64,000 nucleotides of DNA from Balaenoptera acutorostrata (taxonomy: Eukaryota; Chordata; Mammalia; Artiodactyla; Balaenopteridae): contig NC_080081.1 of assembly GCF_949987535.1 (NCBI RefSeq), positions 48,210,973 to 48,274,972 of the forward strand. The letters run 5' to 3'. Under the pieces are notes generated by a model that saw only the letters and a list, made by a program, of their open reading frames with translations, was not told the origin of the DNA and searched no databases. Shown piece after piece: positions 10,990-21,570 of this stretch. How positions within the stretch are numbered: the first letter of the stretch is position 1; each line of letters starts with the position of its first letter. The position numbers were made by a program, and so were the translations under genes.

Positions 10990-11310
10990 ATTAAACTTAA
11001 ATATGGTGGCAGAGATCTTTGTGCCGTGAAGCGAGAGCCTGATCTCTGGCTATTTTGTTCTGTACTTGGTATAATGCAGTACACTATTCTCAGCCAAAGC
11101 CCGATGTTGTCTCGGCAACATCCCGTTGCCATAGCAATGAAATTCTTTTGCGGGAGCAGGGCGAATGCTAATTGTAGCCATTTGTTGTTCCTTCTGTCGA
11201 TCCCTTAACTAGCACAGTTGTAGAGCAGCCAGAGACTCTGGGTGAACAGCACGAAGTGCCCCCAAAAGCATTGCTGCTGAAGGCAACCGGCTGCTCTGCT
11301 TAAAAAATCA
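10990..11310. promoter_or_regulatory. Small CpG-rich island with two adjacent RFX X-box motifs
   Basis: This stretch is about half G+C and holds around ten CpGs in some 280 bp, in flanks almost free of CpG. It is not part of any repeat I recognise. It contains GTTGTCTCGGCAAC at 11106-11119 and GTTGCCATAGCAAT at 11125-11138. Both fit the palindromic RFX-family X-box (GTTGCC-NN-GGCAAC) closely, and they start 19 bp apart, about two helical turns. Retained CpGs suggest a germline-unmethylated or selected element. It could be an enhancer, or a promoter of an unannotated transcript; direction cannot be told. The 60-codon frame at 11026-11208 is not convincing. Confidence 0.55.
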
Positions 11311-12968
11311 TTTGAGTAGCTGACAGTGCCACTATGTGGGCAGAAGCACAGCTTGACTCAGACCCTGACAACTGTTGATCTGGGACTTAGAGAAAAAGAG
11401 AAGACTGTTTAAAACCTGTTGAGAAGGTACTGATGACATGGAGATTAATTTGACACCAGTCCCTCAGAGGTAGGTGGTAGGCATATCATAACAACTGTTT
11501 ATCCAGGCTAAATGCAGTACTGGAATGCCCAGAGGCTGTAGGAGACAGATCAATGGTTCTTCCTTTTATTTCCCTCTGAAACTGCAGTACTGTGGCCTAA
11601 GGTAAAATGATTCATTTGTCTGGAGCCAACCAATTGTAATTCATATAGGTATTAGATTCAGTTAATACTGGTAACTCCCCCCTCTCTTTATAAAACCTTA
11701 TTTTTTAGAGACTTATGATTTAGTTGCCAGAAATGAGTTGAAACTGAAAATCAACTCAACATAAATGAGAACAGACCCCTTTTGAAAAATAAATGACCAA
11801 GTGATATCTACCAATTGTATGGTCTATCATGCTACTTTAATTTGAGAAAATGTTACTAACCTGGCTCATAATTCATTGTAAAGCCTAATTGCTAAAGGTA
11901 CTTGGGGAAGAAAAAAATATTATAATGGTAAGAGAAAACATGTGAGGCACAATTATACGATTATATCTTCCCTTTAAAAGTGTATTGATCCTTAAAAATG
12001 GTCAAGTTCATGAGATTTTTAAAAGCAGCTACTGTGTAAACATAGTAATAAATTTCAAAGTATTTTTTAAGGTATAAATTTAATATATGTGCCTCTTAAT
12101 TGAATAGACTAAAGGTACATCCTGGCTGAAATGTCCTTAAAATGTAGAGGAACTAATATCATAGGCTTGTTTTAGCAAGCTATTCCTCACCATAGCTTTA
12201 TATTTGTTTGTATTAAGATGGTCAAAATTGGTATAAAGATAGCCCTATCATAACTACAGATCCCTCTTTTTACTGGCAAGCAGGGAAAGAAGGCCTTTCA
12301 ATTCAATGTTGTTTTTTTTTCCTTGAAAGAACTCTATGTGTATTTAATATTTTTATTGCTTGTCCTGCTCTTTCCAGGGAGTTAACTACCTGAATACCAT
12401 TCAGTGCCCTGAAAGAAATTAGTGTCCTATGATAGTGATCATAATAAGTCATTTGTGTGCTTCAAACACTAAACAAAGTAGTCCCATCCCATCCCATTGG
12501 TTAGATATTCAGTCCATAAATTCCAAGGAGGAAAGACTTGAAATTTACTTGTTGAAATTTTCTAAGACATACTGTTTTCTTCTTTTAATAATTTTTAATT
12601 AAGACAAGAAAATACCTATAAACTATATAATAAATACTATTTTTTAAATGTATATATCTTTTTTGTGAATTTCATATGCAAGGTATCTCAGATATTCCTT
12701 AATAAGCTTTTTTAGAATATTCTTTTAAAGGTTATTTTTACTAAATCCTCAACTTTAAAATATTTGGTTGTACTTCTAAAACACTGCATTCTCAGTATAA
12801 TAAATGAGAAAAGAGCTTATTTATTATTAATGCTCTTAATTCCTCTTAATTCCTCAGTCAACAGAGTTCCTTATTGTCAAATTTACTACCAATCATGGCT
12901 TCTCCCATAGTGTTCAGAGAATAAATGAGGCTGCACATCCATTTTTTTTTTCTTTTCTTTTTTTTGGT
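11311..12968. other. Unique AT-rich DNA, no feature seen
   Basis: No gene, RNA or clear repeat. Ends in a 30-nt pyrimidine tract at about 12940-12967. Confidence 0.5.
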
Positions 12969-13294
12969 AGAGAGAATTTGTGTTAACATATAGCTTAGCA
13001 GTGGACTGGATGATAAATGGCACGATAGATTTCCATCATGATTGGTCTACAGTAGCCCTCTGGAGAAATCAGAGTAGACCATCCATCCTCACTCAACCAA
13101 AGTTCTTTCTCTTAATGGCCAGAGAGATGAAAGTCCTAAAACCTGAATATGGGATGAGGAGTGCTCTGATATCAACCAGTGTTCTGAAAGCACATCATAC
13201 GAATACTAGACCTCATCCAGAAAGCCAGCTTTTTGTGGTACCTAGAGCTTCCACCAGCTTTCTTCCACGGGCAGAACCAGACCACTGCTGACTG
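12969..13294 (+). other. Unrecognised open frame behind a splice-acceptor-like tract
   Basis: A long T/C tract ending in GGTAG at 12966-12970 resembles a 3' splice site. The frame that opens directly after it (AGA GAA TTT GTG) stays open for about 107 codons to a TGA at 13289-13291. The predicted peptide has no domain, signal peptide or family that I recognise. The only in-frame ATG is internal, at about 13010. An open frame this long is expected by chance somewhere in 64 kb, so this is weak evidence for a terminal exon. The flanks to about 13950 are non-repetitive and slightly richer in GC than the surroundings. Confidence 0.15.
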
Positions 13295-14549
13295 TGTTCC
13301 AGAGCCTCCCAGTGTAGAAACCTGCAGCCCAGCTTGTCTTACTGGGTTCTCTGTAGGCCTTTGCTTTTAGTGATACAGCATGCCAACATCTTACTCACTT
13401 GGGCCAAACAAACCAAAGCATTCCCAAACAACTTCTAGTGGAAGTGACAGTACACAGGCTTTTAGAATCAGGTTACTTGATTGGAGTGAGTCTTACAACA
13501 AGGACTATCACCTGGGAAGGAGGAGTTGAATATGAGGAGACGGAATCCAGGGCCCAAGCTGCTTCTCCTGGCCTCAGTCTGGTGTGGGTGACAGGATAAT
13601 CACTTCCTGAAATGATAGATCACATGTGAGATAGTTGGCCTCTCAAAGAGAGAGCGCCTCCTAGGGTGTGTGTCAGGAAATCCAAGAGGAGATGTGTCTG
13701 AGCACTCATGAAGTTAGGTGGCCCTCCATTTCAGCTTGAGATTTCTTCTGAGGTGGGCGTCAACGGGGAAGACAGAGCCTGATGGCTTAAAAGAACCACC
13801 CCACTGGGAAAATGAGGGAATGAGTGACCTAAATTTTAAAATTCGTTTTTAAACCCAGCTCAAACCACTCACTCCTTGTCCCTCCTTTTAAATCAAGGAA
13901 GCTCGAAGAAGGTATGTCCCACTGTGATTCTCCCTGGAAGGCTGATGAACCATTCTAGCAGTACATAGACGGAGGCAGCCTGATTTAAAAATCTAGCTGC
14001 AAAATCTGTACCTCATATGGATATTTATTAGAAGATTCTTGATCTATGCCACAGTCAAGCCTTCCCAGGACATTATCGGGAAGTCCCTTCCTTAAGTACA
14101 TACACCTCACTGACAGTCCTGAATAATGGTGGCGTTTTTTTTTTTTTTTTCATGTTTTGGTAATTGGTAACATGGATCACCTTGGCAACCTGTTAGATAT
14201 TTTTTAGTAGTTTTGTGGTTTATAGTTTGGCTCATTTTTACAGTTATTTCTCAATTATTTTTAGCCAAACATGTCTTATTCACAGTTCAACATTCTTTTT
14301 CATTGTGCCCAGCATTAAGCAATTTGCTCCTAAGAATACTGGTGAAAAATTAATTATTCTACCTACTAATTATATATTCTTTTTTCTTTTTTTGAAACTT
14401 AGCATGATTTTATAACTTTTGGATGATAGTTCAAGTTTAAATTTTTAAAAGTTAGACTCATTTTTCTCCTTGTCAGTCATTACATGAAAATTAGTCAAAA
14501 GCTAGAAACTAGCACTCTATAAATTATAAATTATACATAATGAGAAAAA
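13295..14549. other. Unique DNA, no feature seen
   Basis: Non-repetitive, moderately GC-rich to about 13950, then AT-rich with a T18 run at about 14136-14151. Short frames only. Confidence 0.5.
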
Positions 14550-14715
14550 CTATCACTGGTTCCAAACCTTGCTGTGTGTCATAATCATTGGGAAGCCTCA
14601 TTCCAGACCTACTGAAGCAGAGCCTCTGGGGGTAGGTTCTCTGTTTTTAAACAAATTTCTAAGATGATTATTGTGTTCATAAGATATCCCTAGTTGGAGA
14701 AAGAACATTTCGGAA
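14550..14715 (-). mobile_element. MER5/MER20-like hAT-Charlie fragment
   Basis: 'tcattccagacctactgaagcagagcctctgggggtagg' is the centre of a MER20/MER5-class element in antisense. The ends 'ctggttccaaacc' and 'tagttggagaaagaac' are decayed terminal repeats. The exact family is uncertain. Confidence 0.65.
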
Positions 14716-15433
14716 ACAATGGTCTGGGGGTAATCTCTTTCACTTTTTAATATCAGGTTTCAATGTGAAAAAAAGTCTTAAAATGTTGATGTCAATTCCA
14801 GGAATATTCACAGCTAACTGGCTCATATTTTTCATTTTGGTTCTTTTTTGATGTTTGTTTTTCTCTAAAATGAAAATATTTCCAATATCTGATTATAACA
14901 GATATATAAAATGAAAAACGATGTTAAATAGGTAATGTAAGTCTTATTGACTGGAAATAAATTTTTAGCAATACAGAACATGGACAGAATTGCTGTTTTT
15001 AAGGTATAAAAATTCTTTAAAAAGCACACCCCGGAGTACAAAAAAAATAATTGTGCCTGCATGAACCAGTAGATTGGAAAGATTCATTTTCAATCCATAT
15101 CCTTCCAGACTATTTACTTAGACTAGCTTGAAACATACTTTCAACATTAGCGAAAACTGCCAAACAAACAGAGCAGAAATAATTGGCTGAAATTTCATTA
15201 GAAAATTTCTTCGTTTAAAAAATAATTTTTAGAAAACCCTAAAGTGTGCATTGATTATATGCATTCATTATTAGTCAATTTGCTAGTGACAGTTCACCTA
15301 GAGCTGAGAAGGACAACTCTAGGTCCAGCCTGCAGTTTCCGAGCTAATAGCAGTTCATTGTTTCAACAAAGTCTGGGCTGGTGGGGAATGGGACTATACT
15401 GAGTGACAACTTAATCTATATTTATATGTAGGT
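14716..15433. other. Unique AT-rich DNA, no feature seen
   Basis: No gene or recognised repeat up to the L1 insertion site. Confidence 0.5.
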
Positions 15434-15446
15434 GCAACCTCGTTTT
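15434..15446. repeat. Probable L1 target duplication, left copy (GCAACCTCGTTTT)
   Basis: It sits directly before the T-rich (antisense A-tail) end of the minus-strand L1 and matches 21558-21570 at 12 of 13 bases. The site reads TTTT/G on the nicked strand, close to the L1 endonuclease preference TTTT/A. Confidence 0.6.
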
Positions 15447-15628
15447 TGTTTTTGTTTTTGTTTTTGAATTTTTGAATTTTATTTTATTTATTTTTTTATG
15501 CAGCAGGTTCTTATTAATTATCCATTTTATACATATTAGTGTATATATGTCAATCCCAATCTCCCAGTTCATCACACCACCACCCCTACCCCGCCACTTT
15601 CACCCCTTGGCATCCATACGTTTGTTAT

Positions 15629-18600
15629 CTACATCTGTATCTCTATTTCTGTCCTGCAAACTGGTTCATCTATACCATATTTCTTTGTTCCACATATATG
15701 CCTTAATATACGAAATTTGTTTTTCTCTTTCTGACTTGCTTCACTCTGTACGACAGTCTCTAGATCCATCCACGTCTCTACAAATGACCCAATTTCATTC
15801 CTTTTTATGGCTGAGTAATATTCTATTGTATATACATACCACATCTTCTTTATCCATTCATCTGTCGATGGGCATTTAGATTGCTTCCATGACCTGGCTA
15901 TTGTAAAAAGTGCTGCAATGAACATTGGGATGCATGTGTCTTTTTGAATTATGGTTTTCTCTGGGTATATGCCCAGTAGTGGGATTGCTGGATCATATGG
16001 TAATTCTATTTTTAGTTTTTTAAGGAACCTCCATACTGGTCTCCCTAGTGGCTGTATCAAATTATATTCCCAGCAACAGTGCAAAAGGGTTCCCTTTTCT
16101 CCACACCCTCTCCAGCATTTGTTGTTTGTAGATTTTATGATGATACCCATTCTAACTGGTGTGAGGTGATAATACCTCATTGTAGTTTTCATTTGCATTT
16201 CTCTAATAATTAGTGATATTGAGCAGCTTTTCATGTGCTTCTTGGCCATCTGTATTTCTTTGGAGAAATGTCTATTTAGGTCTTCTGCCCATTTTTCGAT
16301 TGGGTTGTTTGTTTTTTTAATATTGAGCTGCATGAGCTCTTTATATGTTTTGGAGATTAATCCTTTGTCTGTTGATTCATTTGTAAATATTTTCTCCCAT
16401 TCTGAGGGTTGTCTTTTCATCTTTGTAGTTTCCTTTGCTTTGCAAAAGCATTTAACTTTCATTAGGTCCCATTTGCTTATTTTTGTTTTAATTTCCATTA
16501 CTCTAGGAGGTGGATCAAACAAGATCTTGCTGTGATTTATGTCAAAGACTGTTCTTCCTATGTTTTCCTCTAAGAGTTTTATAGTGTCCGATCTTACATT
16601 TAGGTCTCGAATCCATTTTGAGTTTATTTTTGTGTATGGTGTTAGGGAGTGTTCTAATTTCATTCTTTTACATGTAGCTGTCCAGTTTTCCCAGCACCAC
16701 TTATTGAAGAGACTGTCTTTTCTCCACTGTATATCCTTGCCTCCTTTGTCGTACATTACTTGACCATAGGTGCATGAGTTTATCTCTGGGTTTTCTATCC
16801 TGTTCCATTGATCTATATTTCTGTTTTTCGGCCAGTACCATATTGTCTTGATTACTGTAGCTTTGTAGTATAGTCTGAAGTCAGGGAGTCTGATTCCTCC
16901 AGCTCTGTTTTTTTCCCTCAGTTCTGCTTTGGCTATTCGGGGTCTTTTGTGTCTCCATACAAATTTTAAGATATTTTGTTCTACTTCTGTAAAAAATGCC
17001 ATTGGTAATTTGATAGGGATTGCATTGAATCTGTAGATTGCTTTGGGTAGTAAAGTCATTTTCACAATGTTGATTCTTCCAATCCAAGAACATGGTATAT
17101 CTCTCCATCTGTTTGCATCATCTTTAATTTCTTTCATCAGTGTTTTATAGTTTTCTGCATACAGGTCTTTTGTCTCCCTAGGTAGGTTTATTCCTAGGTG
17201 TTTTATTCTTTTTGTTGCAGTGGTAAATGGGAGTGTTTCCTTAATTTCTCTTTCAGATTTTTCATCATTAGTGTATAGGAATGCAAGAGATTTCTGTGCA
17301 TTAATTTTCTATCCTGCAACTTTACCAAATTCATTGATAAGCTCTACTAGTTTTCTGGTGGCATCTTTAGGATTATCTGTGTATAGTATCATGTCATCTG
17401 CAAACGGTGACAGTTTTACTTCTTCTTTTCCAATTTGTATTCCTTTTATTTCTTTTTCTTCTCTGATTGCCGTGGCTAGGACTTCCAGAACTATGTTGAA
17501 TAATAGTGGTGGGAGTGGACATCCTTGTCTTCTTCCTGATCTTAGAGGAAATGCTTTCAGTTTTTCACCATTGAGAATGATATTTGCTGTGTGTTTGTCG
17601 TATATGGCCTTTATTATGTTGAGGTAGGTTCCCTCTATGCCCCCTTTCTGGAGAGTTTTTATCATAAATGGGTGTTGAATTTTGTCAAAAGCTTTTTCTG
17701 CATCTGTTGAGATGATCATATGGTTTTTTTTCTTTAACTTGTTAATATGGTGTATCACAATCATTGATTTGCGTATATTGAAGAATCCTTGTATCCCTGG
17801 GATAAATCATACTTGATCATGGTGTATGATCCTTTTAATGTGCTGTTGGATTCTGTTTGCTAGTATTTTGTTGAGGAGTTTTGCATCTATATTCATCAGT
17901 GATGTTGTTCTGTAATTTTCTTTTTTTGTAGTATCTTTGTCTGGTTTTAGTATCAGGGTGATGGTGACCTCATAGAATGAGTTTGGGAGTTTGCCTTTCT
18001 CTGCAATTTTTTGGAAGAGTTTGAGAAGGATGGGTGTTAGCTCTTCTCTAAATGTTTGATAGAATACACCTGTGAAGCCATCTAGTCCTGGACTTTTGTT
18101 TGTTGGTAGATTTTTAATCACAGTTTCAATTTCATTACTTGTGATTGGTCTGTTCGTATTTTGTATTTCTTCCTGCTTCAGTGTTGGAAGGTTATACCTT
18201 TCTAAGAATTTGTCCATTTCTTCCAGGTTGTCTATTTTATTGGCATAGAGTTGCTTGTAGTATTCTCTTAGGATGCTTTGTATTTCTGCGGTGTCTGTTG
18301 TAACTTCTCCTTTTTCATTTTTAATTTTATTGATTTGAGTCCTCTCCCTCTTTTTCTTGATGAGTCTGGCTAATGGTTTTTCAAGTTGTTTATCTTCTCA
18401 AAGACCCAGCTTTTAGTTTTATTGATCTTTGTTATTGTTTTCTTTGTTTCTATCTCATTTTTTTTTGCTCTGATCTTTATGATTTCTTTCCTTCTGCTCA
18501 CTTTGGGTTTTGTTTGTTGTTCTTTCCCTAGTTCCTTTAGGTGTAAGGTTAGATTGTTTATTTGAGATTTTTCTTGTTTCTTGAGGTAGCCTTGTATTGC

Positions 18601-19490
18601 TATAAACTTCCCTCTTAGAACTGCTTTTGCTGCATCCCATAGGTTTTGGATTGTCATATTTTCATTGTCATTTGTCTCTAGGTATATTTTGATTTCCTCT
18701 TTGATTTCTTCAGTGATGTCTTAGTTATTTTGTAATGTAATGTTCAGCCTCCATTTGTTTGTGTTTTTTACGTTTTTTTCCCTGTAATTGATTTCTAATC
18801 TCATAGTGTTGTGGTCAGAAAAGTTGCCTGATATGATTTCAATTTTCTTAAATTTACTGAGGCTTGATTTGTGACCCAAGATATGATGTATTCTGGAGAA
18901 TGTTCTGTGTGCACTTGAGAACAAAGTGTAATCTGCTGTTTTTGGATGGAATGTCCTATAAATATCAATTAAATCTATTTGGTCTATTGTTACATTTAAA
19001 GCTTGTGTTTCCTTATTAATTTTCTGTTTGGATGATCTGTCCATTGGTGTAAGTGAGGTGTTAAAGTCCTGCACTATTATTGTGTGACTGTCGATTTCCT
19101 CTTTTATAGCTGTTAGCAGTTGCCTTATGTATTGAGGAGCTCCTATGTTGGGTGCATATATAATTTGCATATCTTCTTCTTGGATTGATCCTTTGATCAT
19201 TGTGTAGTGTCCTTCCTTGCCTCTTGTAAAATTCTTTATTTTAAAGTCATTTTATCTGATATGAGTATTGCTATTCCAGCTTTCTTTTGATTTCCATTTG
19301 CATGGAATATCCTTTTCCGTCCCCTCACTTTCAGTCTGTATGTGTCCCTAGGTCTCAAGTGGGCCTCTTGTAGACAGCATTTATATGGGTCTTGTTTTTG
19401 TGTCCATTCAGCAAACCTGTTTCTTTTGGTTGGAGCATTTAATCCATTCACGTTTAAGGTAATTATCGATATGTATGTTCCTATTACCAT
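15629..19490 (-). pseudogene. L1 ORF2 (endonuclease / reverse transcriptase), broken
   Basis: ORF2p nicks target DNA and reverse-transcribes L1 RNA. The start MVIGTYISIITLNVNGLN at 19490 opens the endonuclease domain (19490 to about 18750). Reverse transcriptase follows, with the catalytic FADD motif in [10 protein letters not shown] at about 17390-17420. The C-terminal region is open for 502 codons (17137-15629). The frame is cut near 19220, 18690, 18300, 17790 and 17200-17300 by stops or shifts. In the C-terminal cysteine motif the expected HCWWEC reads HCCWEY, losing a cysteine. The family stop GGAATCTAG is GGAACAAAG here, so the frame runs on 22 codons into the 3' UTR. Non-functional. Confidence 0.9.
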
Positions 19491-19548
19491 TTTCTTAATT
19501 GTTATGGATTTTTTTCTGTAGGTCCTTTTCTTCTCTTGTGTTTCCCAC

Positions 19549-20478
19549 TTAGAGAAGTTCCTTTAGCATTTGTTGTAGACCTGGTTTGATGGTGCTGAAT
19601 TCCGTTAGCTTTTGCTTGTCTGTAAAGCTTTTTATTTCTCTGTAGAATCTGAATGAGATCCTTGCCGGGTAGAGTAATCGTGGTTTTAGGTTCTTCCCTT
19701 TCATCACTTTAAATATATCATGCCACTCCCTTCTGGCTTGTAGAGTTTCTACTGAGAAATCAGCTTTTAACCTTATGGGAGTTCCCTTGTATGTTATTTG
19801 TCGTTTTTCCCTTGCTGCTTTAAATAATTTTTCTGTGTCTTTAATGTTTGTCAGTTTGATTACTATGTGTCTCAGCATGTTTCTCCTTGGGTTCATCCTG
19901 CCTGGGACTCTCTGCACTTCCTGGACTTGGGTGGCTATTTCCTTTCCCATGTTAGGGAAGTTTTCCACTATAATCTCTTCAAATATTTTCTCTGGTCCTT
20001 TCTCTCTTTCTTCTCCTTCTGTGACCCCTATAATGCGAATGTTGCTGCATTTAATCTTGTCCCAGAGGTCTCATAGGCTGTCTTTATTTCTTTTCATCCT
20101 TTTTTCTTTATTCTGTTCTGCAGCAGTGAATTCCACCATTCTGTCTTCCAGGTCACTTATCCTTTCTTCTGCCTCAGTTATTCTGCTATTGATTCCTTCT
20201 AGTGTATTTTTCATTTCAATTAGTGTATTGTTCATCTCTGTTTGTTTGTTCTTTAATTCTTCTAGGTGTTTGTTCTTTAACTCTTCTAGGTCTTTGTTAA
20301 ACATTTCTTGCATCTTCTCGGTCTTTGCCTCAATTCTTTTTCTGAGGTCCTGGATCATCTTCACTATCATTATTCTGAATTCTTTTTCTGCAAGGTTGCC
20401 TATCTCCACTTCATTTAGTTGTTTTTCTGGGGTTTTATCTTGTTCCTTCATCTGGTGCAAAGCCCTCTGCCTTTTCTT
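19549..20478 (-). pseudogene. L1 ORF1 (RNA-binding chaperone), broken
   Basis: ORF1p is the trimeric coiled-coil RNA chaperone of the L1 particle. The expected start (ATG AAA AGG CAG AGG in the 47.8-kb copy) reads AAG at 20476-20478, so the initiator is lost; the next methionine is at 20460. A coiled coil spans about 20400-20080 (DLEELKNKHLEELKNKQ, AEERISDLEDRM). A stop near 20071 separates it from the RRM and C-terminal domain at 19968-19549 (HIVIKLTNIKD, FSVETLQARREW, PRLLYPARISF). The coiled coil carries an 8-residue tandem duplication (20245-20292) absent from the other copy. Confidence 0.88.
20245..20292 (-). repeat. 24-bp tandem duplication in the ORF1 coiled coil
   Basis: 20245-20268 and 20269-20292 are near-identical 24-mers encoding LEELKNKH and LEELKNKD/Q-type octets. 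The L1 at 47.8 kb has a single unit (ending LEELKNKQ). It is in frame, but 8 residues is not a whole heptad. Confidence 0.85.
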
Positions 20479-21390
20479 CTCGTCTGTCTTTCTCTGAATG
20501 TGGTTTTTGTTCCACAGGCTGCAGGATTGTAGTTCTTCTTGCTTCTGCTGTCTCTACTCTGTTGGATGAGGCTATCTAAGGGACTTGTGCAAGTTTCCTG
20601 ATGGGAGGGACTGGTGGTGGGTGGAGCTGGGTGTTGCTCTGGTGGGCAGAGCTCAGTAAAACTTTAATCTGCTTGTCTGCTGATGGGTGAGGCTGGTTTC
20701 CCTCCCTGTTGGTTGTTTGGCCTAAGGCGACCCAACACTGGAGCCTACCAGGCTCTTTGGTGGGGATAATGGTGGACTCTGGGAGGGCTCACACCAAGGA
20801 GTACTTCCCAGAACTTCTGCTGCCAGTGTCCTTGTCCTCATGGTGAGCCACAGCCACCCCCCACCACCCCACCTCTGCAGGAGACCCTTCAACACTAGGA
20901 GGTAGGTCTGGTTCAGTCTTCTATGGGGTCAGTGCTCCTTCCCCTGGGTCCCGATGCGCACACTACTTTGTGTGTGCCCTCCAAGAGTGGAGTCTCTGTT
21001 TCCCCCAGTCCTGTGGAAGTCTTGCAATCAAATCCTGCTAGCCTTCAAAGTCTGATTCTCTAGGAATTCCTCCTCCCATTGCCAGACCCCAAGGTTAGGA
21101 AGCCTGATGTGGGGCTCAGAACCTTCACTCCAGTGGGTGGGCTTCTGTGTTATAAGTGTTCTCCAGTTTGTGTGTCACCCACCCAGCAGTTATGGGATTT
21201 GATTTTATTGTGATAGCGCCCTTCCTACTGTCTCATTGCGGCTTCTCCTTTGTCTTTGGATGTGGGTATCTTTTTTGGTGAGTTCCAGTGTCTTCCTGTT
21301 GATGACTGTTCAGCAGTTATTTGTGATTCCAGTGCTCTCGCAAGAGGGAGTGAGCACACGTCCTTCTACTCCGCCATCTTGAACCAATCC
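20479..21390 (-). promoter_or_regulatory. L1 5' UTR / internal promoter region
   Basis: A GC-richer leader upstream of ORF1, beginning GGTTCAAGATGGCGGAGTAG at the right end. The AAGATGGCGG core is a YY1-type site, as is typical at the start of mammalian L1 promoters. It shares the ORF1-proximal part with 47806-47974. Confidence 0.75.
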
Positions 21391-21557
21391 ACAACACCAA
21401 GTCTTGATCCTCAATGGAAAATCCGAGCAGTCATGGTTTCAGATCCTTCTAAGCTGATTATGGTTCTTAGAGGTAAGGGAACCAAGGCTTTCCATAATCC
21501 AGACAATGCAGAGCTTGTCTTTTGGACTACCAGCACTGGATAAATACTAATCAATTC
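21391..21557 (-). other. Candidate 5'-transduced flank of L1 copy 1
   Basis: These 167 bp lie between the conserved L1 start and the apparent right target duplication. They do not look like L1. If the duplication is correct they came in with the insertion, from transcription that began upstream of the source L1. If the match is accidental this is ordinary local DNA. Confidence 0.4.
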
Positions 21558-21570
21558 GCAACCTCATTTT
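21558..21570. repeat. Probable L1 target duplication, right copy (GCAACCTCATTTT)
   Basis: Matches 15434-15446 with one transition. It lies 167 bp beyond the recognisable L1 5' end. Confidence 0.55.

Larger units (their letters stand above)
15447..21390 (-). mobile_element. Near full-length L1 (copy 1), minus strand
   Basis: In element order (right to left): 5' UTR about 21390-20480, starting at GGTTCAAGATGGCGGAGTAG; ORF1 about 20478-19549; ORF2 19490 to about 15703; a short 3' UTR; and an A-rich tail that shows as T-runs at 15443-15500. Both frames are broken, so it is inactive. The 3' UTR ends at 'gaacctgctgcataaaaaaataa', the same point as in the L1 at 47.8-53.0 kb, which places both in one subfamily. 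An intact-looking 5' end is uncommon, since most L1 copies are 5'-truncated. Confidence 0.95.

Noticed and set aside
11026..11208. 60-codon frame across the CpG-rich RFX island
   Set aside because: Short, with no domain. The block is better explained as regulatory DNA.
19775..20497. 240-codon plus-strand frame rich in S, F, L and I
   Set aside because: Antisense of the L1 ORF1 coiled coil; the composition is what reversed coiled-coil coding gives.
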